Shown: positions 54,452 through 64,000 of the stretch, piece by piece | Layout of the letters: each line of letters begins with the position of its first letter | Position numbering within the stretch: position 1 is the first letter of the stretch | Translations under genes and position numbers: made by a program | From: Notospermus geniculatus | Lineage: Eukaryota; Nemertea; Pilidiophora; Heteronemertea; Lineidae | NCBI GenBank assembly: GCA_002633025.1 | Contig: NMRB01000073.1 | Location: 464,372-528,371 of the forward strand | Length of the DNA stretch: 64,000 nt | Direction of reading: 5' to 3' | Notes under the pieces: generated by a model | What the model was told of the DNA's origin: nothing | What the model saw: the letters and a program-made list of their open reading frames with translations, nothing else | Databases searched by the model: none

Positions 54452-54762
54452 CGTGGCGCTGTGAGCAGTGCGACCGAAGTTTCTTTTTTCTAACGTTGTT
54501 TCCATTTATTTCTGGCGTGAAAAGCACCCGTTTGTTTCGGTCGCCTGGCATTAAAATTTACATCATCTTGTAGCAGATGAAAATATCTGCATTTTGCGGT
54601 GCTTTTTTTCCTTAAAATGAAGAGATAGATGGCGATTATGGCAACGTCATTATCTCATTATTCCTGTAGAAAATGTACAGCAGATTTTTTCATGACGCAA
54701 CGTCAACACCTAAAACGACGTCAATGACGTCGTTTCGGTCGCACTGCTCGCAGCGCCGACCT
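54452..54762. mobile_element. MITE with GCAGTGCGACCGAA ends
   Basis: Inverted ends GGCGCTGTGAGCAGTGCGAC and complement around about 300 bp of non-coding DNA with TGACGTC motifs. Confidence 0.65.
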
Positions 54763-55563
54763 GTCGGGATTTCCGGCACGCGGGTTCCTCATTAGATACG
54801 TCATATCGACACGAATCAAATAAACAAAATGCTCAAAAAAGTATTGCAACATCGTTTTTTAAATAATCTTATGCCTTTACTACTACATCTATTTTCAAAT
54901 ATACAGATGGGGTCTACGGCAAAACATGCTGTTGGCAATATGGACTGAAAAATCTCACTGCTGATGAAAATATCAAGCCATTAAAGAGATATCAAAAAAA
55001 ATTAAAATGACAAAATCTTTATGTGATACTGGTCACATCACGCCACCTTTTCACGATAATGAAGCCTAATTATGAGCAAGGATTTACAAGAAAAAAATTG
55101 AAAAAATATCAACTGTGAATAAAGATATTTCATATTATCGAAAAATATCAAAAACAGAAAAGTGAGATTTTGCATGCGATACCAATACCGATGAAAAGCT
55201 GTCATTCAATGTGCCTCAGCCATGCCAGTTTCATCGAATAAGGGGCCACAGTTATCCAGAAAATTTAACTTTTCTAAAAAAAGGATTTTTGACAAAATAG
55301 GTCTCAGTTTTTTTATATTAAATAACACGAAAACGATGCGCATTTCCAGCGCAATTTTTTTCACAGTTGTGAATGAATTTCGGTTGTATTCATTTTGTAA
55401 AATATCTGGTTGTCATGCACGTGAGCTTTGCGAGAAATCAAATGGGTGATATTTTGATATTCTGATATTTTCGTGGTAAATCCGCTTTTCCGTTAAACCT
55501 CTCGATCCAATAGGTTTATCACAACTCAAAGTATCGCATTCACATTTGGGAATCAAACATTGA
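54763..55563. other. Intron 6: no gene recognised
   Basis: AT-rich sequence without gene or clear repeat. Confidence 0.5.
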
Positions 55564-56142
55564 GGGCCGTATTCAAAAAGGGTGATCCTCGCGCAATTAA
55601 GCCTAATCAGCGTACAAATTCTGCATTACACAGCTTAATTAAAGGCCTAGAAAACTATTGTCTGATGTCTGTATGGTGCTTCACCAGAGGCGTTTACCTG
55701 CAGGATAATCACACGCGTCTAACTAGCCTGCGTCTAAGTCCAAGAGTACAAAAGGAAATGTAGAACGATCAGGCACCCTTGTCTAGAATTTGTACACCAC
55801 TTTCTTTTGTCCTCCCACACTAAGGCGCAGGAAAGATAGACGCGTGTGATCATCGTGTGGGTAAATGCCAGAGATCAGGCAGCGTTCAGAAGGCAGAACA
55901 ATAGTTTTCTAGGCCTTTAACCTGTGAAATGCAGAATTTGTAGGCTGATTAGGCTAAACACCCTTTCTGACCTAACACCCTTTTTGACCTAACACAACTT
56001 TTACACGTTTCGCACTTAGATTTTTAAATTTTCATATATACTTAGATTTTCAAATTTTAGATTTTCAAATATATACTTAGATTTTCAAATTTTAGATTTT
56101 CAAATATATACTTAGATTTTCAATTTTTTCATATATACATGT

Positions 56143-57981
56143 GTGAAGATGGCTGAAAAGAAAACCCGGATGACTGAAAAGAAAACCCAGGAACTTTTGA
56201 GACAAATAATTTCCCATTTGGAAAAGATCGAATCAAATCAGGAGAGAGCCCTCGGCAAGTATGAAGATTTGGAGACTCAGAAGGATCAATTCATCGAAGA
56301 TGTTGGAGTTAATTCCGTTAAGACAGGCCAGACCGTGAAGCAGCTTCTGGACATTATTTCGAATAACGATTCGCAGATGCAGAGTGGTAACATTAAAACC
56401 TTCCGGGAATTTCTGATGGAGGATAGGGAGAAGCAACGCATTGAAAGTAGTACTTTCTCATTTCGGAAGAATAATGGAAAATACTGGAGGAAACTCGTGA
56501 ACCAGCGGAAGATGGCTTTCTATCACTCAGTGGCATTCAAAGGGAAAGCCCAAATCTATTTAGACTTCCTTACCTCTGACGATGTATTTGTTCCCCGCAA
56601 ATTCAGGGAAACTGTTTTGTCGACTGACTCAGAAACTACAAGGAACCAAAAGAAGGATGTGAGCATCTCAAAACTAAGGGACGAAGCTAACAAGCTGTTG
56701 GAAAAATCCTTGGGACAAGAGGAAAAATGGAAAACAGCCGAGACTAAAGCTGTAGAACTGATTTCTACCGAAAGTGATGACACAGTCAAGAACGTTCTCC
56801 ATGGACTTTTTGAAAAGAACATAAAACGGGAGGAAAACAAATCAATGACATTGTGGGAGAAGAAGAGACATTGGTTTCGGAACCTACCATCTGAAGACCG
56901 AGTGGAGACAAAAGTTGTCCGTAATGCACAAAATAGGAGTACTCAAACTCAAACTCGAAAACAAAATAGGGGAACAACGAGACGGACTTTTGCTGAGGTG
57001 GTCCAGGACAAGCACATTGCGGTAAGTGGTGAGAATCCCAAAACTCATACTCCACGTTTTGTAGCAAAATCTTTCCAAAACTCCACAGGTTTCAAGAGTC
57101 AAAACTATAGGCACACGCAATTTAACCCTTTCACGCCCAAACTCGCCGATCGGCGAGTGTGGCCTGTACCACACACCCTTGCACATTCAAACTGACGTAG
57201 ATTCGTAACCAATGGACCGATCGATGTTCTCTTTGCGTTTTTTTAATGCGAGACTACCCCCCCCCCCTCAATATGCGATTTTGCTCTGATTGAAGGAACG
57301 TGACTAAAATTGCGTTTTAACGTTCGTCCCGGGGTCCAGATTGACAGACTCCAAAGTGCAACCTACTAGTATTTTCCAAAGTGCGACCTATTTCAGACGC
57401 GTAGGAGCAACGGTTATCGAGATATAGACGTTTAAAGATTGGAAACCTGACGAAAAATTAGGCAGAACGCGACTATTTCCTCACAACTTGCATCTTCGGC
57501 TCTGGCCTGTTTCTCTGGCCCGTTTCGGCTCTGGCCTGTTTCTCTCACAGACATTTTGGAAGAAGCAAACCTGCATGAGGTCGTGGCCCATTTAGTTGCC
57601 TCCAGAATGAGTGCCTTGTCGCCAGTTTTGGTTGCAATTTTAGGGAGCTAGGCGCGTTTTTATAGAGACATCAGAGATTCATGTTACTTTTCAACATCGT
57701 CCGGGCCCGAAAGGGTTAATAAAAATACACGAAGGTCTCAAAATGTAGGTGCATGGCCAACAAGAAGTTCTGAGAAACCTCGAACACATAATCAAAACAG
57801 ATTTCAAAGTACTACACCAACTACATATAGGTACAACAATGGGTATGACCAATCAACATCCGAGCCTAGGAATAATACCTACAGAGGTAACAAATTTCCT
57901 CCCCAAAACAGGCATTCCCATAAACGCTATTTTTTAGAAGAAAATGCCAATCAAAACCACAGACAAAGGTGGTCTCAGTAG
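56143..57981 (+). pseudogene. Penelope-like ORF1, split by MITE
   Basis: ATG at 56143. Coiled-coil-like start (TQELLRQIISHLEKIESNQE), charged lysine/glutamate-rich middle, and a basic tail rich in Asn/Arg/Gln. The frame runs to 57125, enters the MITE (57126-57715) and ends there with a stop. After the MITE the same frame resumes from 57718 and ends at TAG 57979-57981. The insertion plus duplication is 594 bp, so frame is kept on both sides. It is probably an RNA-binding, Gag-like protein, by composition only. Confidence 0.65.
57126..57715. mobile_element. piggyBac-type MITE
   Basis: 590 bp flanked by TTAA (57122-57125, 57716-57719) with ends CCCTTTCACGCCC and GGGCCCGAAAGGG. TTAA plus CCC..GGG ends is the piggyBac signature. 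It is younger than the Penelope copy it interrupts. Confidence 0.82.
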
Positions 57982-60056
57982 ATAAAATAGATCCAAAAAT
58001 CATCAACCTCTCTGACTGTGACTTTAAACAGATGACCAAATAAATGTCCTTAAACTTGGACTTAAATTTGCTCCAAGACCAAAACAGAACAACCTAGATT
58101 TGCAGGCGGATGTAAATGAGTTCAGCAGAAAATTAAGGTTAAAGGAGTACTGGCATGATAGAGAAAGTAATGACGATGGCTCTATAGTACGAAATAAAAA
58201 AGGCACTCAAATCAATCGGGGCAGGAACCTTACTTTGGACAAATTCATCGATTTCATCAATAATTATCCATTAGACCCTGCTGAGAAAAAGAACACGTTT
58301 TCAAATCTTTCTTTTAAATCAAAAAAAGCTCTTAACGCCCTTAGAGAAAATGATCAAATCATAATTAAACAAGCAGACAAAGGAGGCGCCACAGTTATTA
58401 TCGATAAAGATTACTATGAGAAACTAGTCATTGACCAACTTGAAGATAGCAACTTCTACCAAGAATTATCGGGGAATAACGACACTCAAATTCTCAAAAA
58501 AAATCTCAAAATTAATAGAAGAACATTGGGACACATTGACGAAAAGTGAAAAGGACTTTCTTCTACATTTTGAATGTAAAACAAGCAACTTTTATGGTCT
58601 GCCAAAAATACATAAATTTAAAGAAATCTTGGAAGAAGTAAAAAAGCAAAACTCGGAATATGTCAAAATTCCTCACCCAAGGATTTAAAACTGAGACCCT
58701 TTGTGGCGGGACCAAGTTGTCCCACTCACCGGCTTAGCAATGTAATTGACATCCTACTTCAACCATTCTTACATGAAACAAAGAGCTACGTAAGGGATGA
58801 TATTGATTTCCTAAAACATCTCCCAGATATAAAAGGAGAAAAGCACAAAAATTGACACACAATATATGATAAATGAAAAGGCAATTTCCAGAGTGTTTGC
58901 GAATTTTCGACCCCAACCGGGGTCTTCTTCAGGCTGGAACTTTACAATCCGAAACTCTAGAACAGTCTCAGACTGTTCTAGAGTTTCGGATTGTAAAGTT
59001 CCAGCCTGAAGAAGACCCCGGTTGGGGTCGAAAATTCGCAAACACTCTGGAAATTGCCTTTTCATTTATCATCCCAGATATAAAAGCGAGTGACACATTA
59101 CTGACAACTTTCGGTGTTACCAGCTGATACTCCAACAACCCACATGATTTGGGGTTAGAAGCAATAGAATACTGGTTGGAAAAGTACCCATCAAAGTTAC
59201 AGGATCGTTTTTCAAGAGAACTTGTTTTGGAAGGCGTTAGGTTAATACTCAATAACAACAATTTCCAGTTTGGAGAGAGAAACTTCACTCAAATCAAGGG
59301 TACATGCATGGGTTCAAAAATAACCCCTGTTTATGCAATTTTGACCCTAGCATATCTAGAAGAAACTAGACAGTACCCAAGGGTCAGACAGAAATACCCT
59401 GAACAGGCACAATTCATTATTGATCAATGGAAACAGTACATTGACGATTGCTTCTTACTGTGGAAAAGGGACATAGGAAATATAAACGATTTCCATGAAA
59501 TTTTAAACAGCCTGTGTAAGGATTTAAATTTCACCCTTGAGACCAGTAAAAGAAACATTCCCTTCTTGGATGTTTTGGTCATTAAACAAGGAAATCGGAT
59601 AGTCACCGATATTTACTCTAAACCAACAGATACCAAACAATATCTTCACTTCAAATCATGTCACGCCAAACACAAACACACTAAGTACAATATCCCGTTT
59701 AATATGGCCAGAAGGATTTGTACTATAGTGAAGGACACTAAATTGCGCGAAAAGCGTCTCCAGGAAATGACATTGAATCTGAAGAAAAGAGGATATCCAA
59801 TTAAGCTCATCCAATATGGAATTAATAAAGCCAAATCTATTAACATAGAAACCCTCAGGACAACAAAGCCAAAAGTCTCCAATAACTACAACATACTAAC
59901 GTTTGTTAATACTAATAACCCTAACAATGTGGATTTTTATTCACAGGTCATCAATAAAAACAAACACTTCCTCCAAAAAGATCCTAAACTGAGAGATATG
60001 CTTCAGAATAATAAAATCATCAATGCAAAGAGACAGCCTCCAAATCTTAAAAGAAT
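57982..60056 (+). pseudogene. Penelope-like reverse transcriptase
   Basis: RT motifs appear in order but in changing frames: LGLKFAPRPKQNN, DKGGATVIIDKDYYEKLV (58376-58431), GLPKIHKF, LRPFVAGPSCPTHRLSNVID (from 58685), then, after the palindrome insertion, a block with the key Asp of the A motif changed to Gly (TTFGVTS) and a stop next to it. It continues with IKGTCMGSKITPVYAILTLA, QYIDDCFLLWKRD (catalytic DD) and TDIYSKPTDTKQYLHFKSCH. At least two frameshifts, one insertion, one stop and a lost catalytic residue make it inactive. Confidence 0.88.
58836..59072. mobile_element. Palindrome of two hammerhead-like motifs
   Basis: A 237-bp insertion in the RT gene, flanked by a 14-bp duplication CCCAGATATAAAAG (58822-58835 and 59073-59086). 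Positions 58866-59072 are a nearly perfect palindrome. Each arm has CTGAAGA, a hairpin GACCCC-GGTT-GGGGTC and GAAA, the core layout of hammerhead ribozymes known from Penelope pLTRs (+ copy 59006-59033, - copy 58905-58932). Confidence 0.75.
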
Positions 60057-60112
60057 NACCCCGGTTGGGGTCGAAAATTCGTGAATTCTGGAGATTGACT
60101 TCTTGTTTATTA
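60057..60112 (+). repeat. pLTR fragment between duplicated RT ends
   Basis: It starts at an N (60057), reads ACCCCGGTTGGGGTCGAAAA then GAGATTGACTTCTTGTTTAT as at 40585-40640. It separates two copies of the same RT 3' segment (59725-60056 and 60116-60455). Confidence 0.75.
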
Positions 60113-60540
60113 TCGTAGTATAGTGAAGGACACTAAATTGCGAGAAAAGCGTCTCCAGGAAATGACATTGAATCTGAAGAAAAAATGATATCCAATTAAG
60201 CTTATCCAATATGGAATTAATAAAGCCAAATCTATTAACATAGAAACCCTCAGGACAACAAAGCCAAAAGTCTCCAATAACTACAACATACTAACGTTTG
60301 TTAATACTAATAACCCTAACAATGTGGATTTTTATTCACAGGCCATCAATAAAAACAAACACTTCCTCCAAAAAGATCCTAAACTGAGAGATATGCTTCA
60401 GAATAATAAAATCATCAATGCAAAGAGACAGCCTGCAAATCTTAAAAGAATTTTAACAAGAGCCAAATTCACGAAAGGAAGCAAAGTTTTCGAGTATCTA
60501 AATGTCACAAAAGTAGATGCCTACTTTCCAATGACATAAC
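60113..60540 (+). pseudogene. Duplicated RT 3' segment
   Basis: It repeats 59725-60056 (GAAGGACACTAAATTGCG .. CAAATCTTAAAAGAAT) with few changes, one of which is a new stop after LNLKKK. It then continues ILTRAKFTKGSKVFEYLN towards the endonuclease. The copy that links directly to the endonuclease is this one. Confidence 0.8.
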
Positions 60541-60937
60541 TGAAGGCGACTCTTTTAAATTCAAAGGGATAAACAAAGAGTTTCATCCTAACGCAAACAT
60601 GAATTGTGAAACGGAGAATTTAATTTACATTTTAGCATGTACTGGCTGTGAGGAAATATATGTGGGAGAAACAAGAATCAAGCTGAGACAAAGACTGAAT
60701 CTCCACAAATCACATATAAATAACTCAAACTTGAGAATTCAAACTGTATCTGAACACCTTGACACCTGTGGAGGCAAACGTTTCAAATTTTGTCTTTTCA
60801 AAATGCATTCTGCAGATGACACACGGAGAACTTATGGAATCCCATTTCATAAGAAAATTCAACCCAAGCCTGAATCAGGCACCATAAGGATTCTCACCAC
60901 ACCTCATTTTGGACTACATTGGTCAGTTACTAATTGA
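60541..60937 (+). pseudogene. Penelope GIY-YIG endonuclease
   Basis: From about 60500 the frame changes; then INKEFHPNANMNCETENLIY-ILACTGCEEIYVGETRIKLR-QRLNLHKSHI. LIYILACTGCEEIYVGET is the GIY-YIG core, and the R in RQRLNLH and later E residues are in place. A Cys pair precedes it (KCHKSRC). The frame ends at 60937. This nuclease cuts the target DNA during insertion. It is intact in sequence but cut off from the RT frame. Confidence 0.85.
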
Positions 60938-61230
60938 ATGTACAATTAGTTATTTCAAACCATGATTAGCTATAGAAAGTCACTGGCGTGGCAAGGGAAG
61001 AATTAGGCCTTCCTAGACTTGTTCTACTTTGGTTTGGTTTGGTTTGGTTTACTGTATCCATGATTACTCGCCTGGGTAACATGACAACAACTTCATGTAT
61101 GTAATGTAATTTGTATCATTCTGTATTCACTTTTGAAAATGTCGTAAAGACAGAAAACCGGTTTAAGGAATACATCATTAGAACTTCAGCCAATGTTTTT
61201 TTATTTTCTTACCCTTTTTGAATACGGCCC

Positions 61231-62054
61231 TGGCTGACTACGGAGAAATTAAGAAAAAAAACTACGTTGCAATACTTTTCACCGGTAGTCGACATCTCAT
61301 ACTCTTTCATAAATACATGTAGGTCGCGAATCAGTTAGTACTTTTAGGAAGCATGCGACACGGACTACCTGACTTTCCGGTGTATGGTTTTTGGTCTTGT
61401 TTGCCATCATGCAAATACATTTGCGATCGCGCCGAGTTTGCGTGATCGCTAACTTAGCGGAAAAAAGCGAGGCCCTTCGTAAATACCACGCATCGCAGTT
61501 TGCATGCACACTAGTCTATCGCAACGTTAGTTTTTTGCGATCTCTGCATACATAATGCCCCTGAACTTCTGTGAAACCATTAAAGCCGACCTGCATGCAC
61601 GAAACCATCGGCCACGCACGTTTTTAAAAAAACGTCGCGCGCCACGGGGCGGGCAGTACCTGAAGTAACCTGGGACATCCGCCATCCGCTAGTAACATAG
61701 GACATCCTCCAAACATGACAGAGTACCGAAGCATGTAGGTGGCAGCCCCTTATTTGCGTCCTGACCACCAACAAGTGGAAGTCATGGCTGAAAACGCTGA
61801 TAGTACATGTGCAGCCGTGTAGGCCTACATACCACAAGTCCATGCAAGCCATCTATATGTGTAGGCTGTCAATGCAAGTAGAGTAGGCTTCAGCTATCGG
61901 CAAATTACAAACGGAAGACACGCTCATATCTCATGAAATGGCGAAAAAGCTGTACTAAAACGAAGTACATGTATTAGAGAAGCGTGTTATACGTCTCGAC
62001 CTGACACGACTATACATGAAAGGCGCCTAATGCGCCCCAGGAGTGTTCAACATA
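61231..62054. other. Intron 6: repeat relics only
   Basis: 61425-61545 holds GCGATCACGCAAA-type hairpins as at 54080. Nothing else recognised. Confidence 0.5.
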
Positions 62055-62563
62055 CAGTGCCAGCTGAAAGTTTGGGTACACCTTGTGATTTATGAAGAAT
62101 CCACATTTGNATCATTTGGTAACTGCACCTAAATGGGGATATGGCTGACGTTTTAAAGACTGTAACCACTTGCAAACTGTTGCCAGGCAACACATTTTGC
62201 AAATATCAAATTATTATGTAATAAGTGGTAATAAATGGCTCTGTAATTGCTAAACTCATCAGAAGGACATGGAATTGTATCTTAGTGGTGAGTAAAGGAA
62301 TTTGAAAGCAATCCTTATCTGCTTTTCAGTTTTTTCCAAGCTGGATGTTCCGAATGATTTTCCAGGAATTTGACAAAGTGCGATATTCATGTAAAAATCC
62401 CAAAATTTGGGGGATACTACATGAAATTTGCATCACTGGAATGCTCTATATAGCCCCTGACAACATTTTCCAGTGATTTTGGCCAGCCAAGCACATCCAT
62501 TTTTACTACAAATGTGAATACTTCATAAATCGCAAGGTGTACCCAAACTTTCAGCTGGCACTG
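62055..62563. mobile_element. Tc1/mariner-type MITE
   Basis: 509 bp with 55-bp inverted ends CAGTGCCAGCTGAAAGTTTG-GGTACACC.., flanked by TA on both sides (62053-62054, 62564-62565). Ends of the CAGTG..AAAGTTTGGG..ACACC type are usual in Tc1/mariner elements. An N lies at 62110. Non-coding. Confidence 0.85.
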
Positions 62564-63844
62564 TACACAAATAACATGACTACCTTGGCTCAACTGGTCT
62601 TAGGTCACTAGGTCATAGAACTAGGTCAGTTCGAACCTATACTTCATTAACTTTAGTTTTTTTAATATAAAGTTACATGTATTTTATTCACAAAAAGTGA
62701 AGGAGATTGGACAACAGGCGAAACGCCTATCAACGTTCTCTCCCAAGAAATACAAAAACGTTTTCTACATCAAGATGGCGGAAGTAGAAAAGAAAAACAA
62801 AACAGAGACGAAAGCAGGGCACATACTTCACCGTCCCGCTCCCGCCGGTTTCCATACACCTACGCAATACAGTAGGGAACTTTGCTACTAAGTATAAAAA
62901 AGGACACCCGGAGAGAACAGGACGGGGAGGCATGACCCCTGCACAGAATTGAGGGAGGTAAATACCAAGTTTGAGCAATCTGCGTCAAGCAGTTCCTGAG
63001 TTATAGCACTTGGATGATTTTCAGGTTACGCCACCTGCGGCCATATTGGATGTCTGATCGGGCCGAAACTCGGTAGTTTTGAAAGTACCCCTCTAGTACA
63101 TGTTTATGCAAGATATGAAGACGCTCGGTGAAATAATGAAGAACTGTGGCAGGTTCGTTACTTTTGTCGAACTTTGACCTCTGTGACCTTGAAAAGTAGG
63201 TCAAATCAAAAACCCGTTATATATGTTGTGTATCCTAATTAGATACACCTATGATACAAATTTGGAGATGATCCAGTCATTAGTTCAGGAGTTATTGCCC
63301 TTTTTGTATTTTTGGTTTTGGCCAACTCGAGGCCAAGCCAAGAATCGAATCGGACCGAAACTTGGTGTCCTAGGTCATCTGACCAATGAGTATATATGTA
63401 CCAAGTTTCAGATCAATAGCTCCAGCGGTTACGAAACGTGCCCTGCTAACGGACGACGACGACGGACGCTGCACCACGACAAAAGCTCACGGGTGAGCTA
63501 AAAATAGATTACACCGTCCTCACCCAAGATGGAACAGTCGCAGTGACGTTACGGAATACCTAAGCAGACCTTAAAATTCTGATTTCACTGATTTTGCCAG
63601 TGTCTCTGCAGATACTGCAGACTACTTTTCATGTAGGCCTACACCCACAATCCTTTACGGCAGGTGTATGTATGTTAAAAATCACGTTTTGTTGGCGTCG
63701 GAATTGAACCAATTTCTAGTCAATAATATCGAAATTGATAAGAAACCAAATGCATGATGTACACCAAGTCTCCTGGAAAAAAAACATCTCACATACTGTA
63801 GAAGTGGTCATTTTGTCCCTCACTCTGTCATTCTTTTCCCGTAG
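62564..63844. other. End of intron 6 with dispersed repeat end
   Basis: 62920-63500 looks like a retroelement or SINE-type 3' region: CGGCCATATTGGATG, ACCAAGTTTCAGATCAATAG, then GACGACGACGACGGACG and CTCACGGGTGAGCTAAAA, a pattern common in dispersed repeats of marine invertebrates. The rest is plain intron up to the acceptor CTTTTCCCGTAG. Confidence 0.55.
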
Positions 63845-64000
63845 GATTTAGTTTCAATAGGAACACAGGCAATGTTTTTATTTGGCTGGATAACGCAAGG
63901 GATCTACATCGAGTCAGATATAACTCTGGCCGAGGCAGACCAAGGGTGTACGCGTTTGGTGATGTCTACATCGGAAACCGAGGATCGCAGCATAACTTTG
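63845..64000 (+). CDS. LamG/PAN secreted protein, exon 7 (LamG-2b), partial
   Basis: Exon after TCTTTTCCCGTAG, entered in phase 1: GFSFNRNTGNVFIWLDNARD, then RVYAFGDVYIGNRGSQHNF to the window edge. It continues exactly where exon 6 stops: SWHFI-GFSFNR aligns with WHFVGVSFNQ of LamG-1, and GDVYIGNRG with GDVFIGTRP. The gene goes on beyond 64000. Confidence 0.82.

Larger units (their letters stand above)
55988..61210 (+). mobile_element. Penelope-like retroelement, long but broken
   Basis: About 5.2 kb flanked by an 11-bp repeat ACCCTTTTTGA (55977-55987 and 61211-61221), most likely the target duplication. Order: AT-rich leader with a 36-bp minisatellite (56015-56130), ORF1, reverse transcriptase, GIY-YIG endonuclease, (GGTTT)n near 61027. 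It is interrupted by a piggyBac-type MITE and by a ribozyme palindrome, and has several frameshifts and one internal duplication. Located in intron 6 of the LamG/PAN gene, same strand. Confidence 0.88.
55564..61230. mobile_element. Foldback element split by Penelope-like insertion
   Basis: Outer ends GGGCCGTATTCAAAAAGGGT (55564) and its complement (61211-61230). A long palindrome at 55564-55980 (ATTAAAGGCCTAGAAAACTA, ATCACACGCGTCTA) forms the body. A Penelope-like element entered near the right end and left the last 20 bp at 61211-61230. Confidence 0.78.

Noticed and set aside
54183-54551. 122-codon minus-strand ORF
   Set aside because: It covers hairpin repeats and a MITE end; no domain seen.
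58866-59127. Two identical ORFs on opposite strands (MKRQFPECLRIF..)
   Set aside because: A product of the palindrome, not a gene.

Overview
This is a 64-kb piece of a eukaryotic, almost certainly marine invertebrate genome. The signs are AG/GT-bounded introns, very low gene density, many miniature transposons, Penelope-like and PIF/Harbinger elements, and tRNA-derived SINEs. The palindrome TAGGCCTA is frequent, and LamG and PAN domains occur in what looks like one secreted protein. I lean towards an echinoderm or another ambulacrarian or basal deuterostome, but nothing here proves it. A 238-bp N gap (19240-19477) and five single Ns show a draft assembly.

The only clear host gene that spans the window is on the + strand from about 11.6 kb past the right edge. 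It has a TATA-like promoter, a signal peptide split over two small exons (11781-11823, 12978-13001), a one-exon LamG-like domain (17666-18328), a probable PAN/apple exon (42441-42658), a linker exon (52012-52158) and a second LamG-like domain split over two exons (53661-54056, 63845 to the edge). Nearly all junctions are phase 1, so the modules could be shuffled or duplicated without a frame change. Its introns make up most of the window and are packed with mobile DNA. A second likely host gene, a two-exon chromodomain protein on the - strand (30887-29265), lies nested inside its 24-kb third intron.

Region by region: 0-5 kb holds a Penelope reverse transcriptase fragment and a broken gene with a YqaJ-like exonuclease domain. 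5-11.5 kb holds a series of inverted-repeat elements, including a 9-bp-TSD element (7264-8032) and a foldback element interrupted by another foldback. 11.6-23 kb is the start of the LamG/PAN gene with its intronic MITEs. 25-28.7 kb holds a rearranged transposase-like gene (- strand) with coiled-coil, DDE-like and SAP-like parts. 31.9-38.4 kb is a TTAA-flanked inverted-repeat element carrying a PIF/Harbinger transposon and a truncated second copy of it. The Harbinger transposase and MADF genes are on opposite strands, and each has one exon inside the other's intron. 38.6-40 kb is a tandem array and a foldback loaded with TGACGTCA. 43-51 kb holds more TTAA-flanked elements, one with THAP remains, and a CACATGTG-rich foldback. 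55.5-61.2 kb is a full-length but broken Penelope-like element with a GIY-YIG endonuclease. It sits inside a foldback element and is itself interrupted by a piggyBac-type MITE and by a palindrome of two hammerhead-like ribozyme motifs.

The window is therefore a layered record of nested insertions inside the introns of one secreted-protein gene. Exon positions come from reading frames and splice consensus only; no transcript or database evidence was available.
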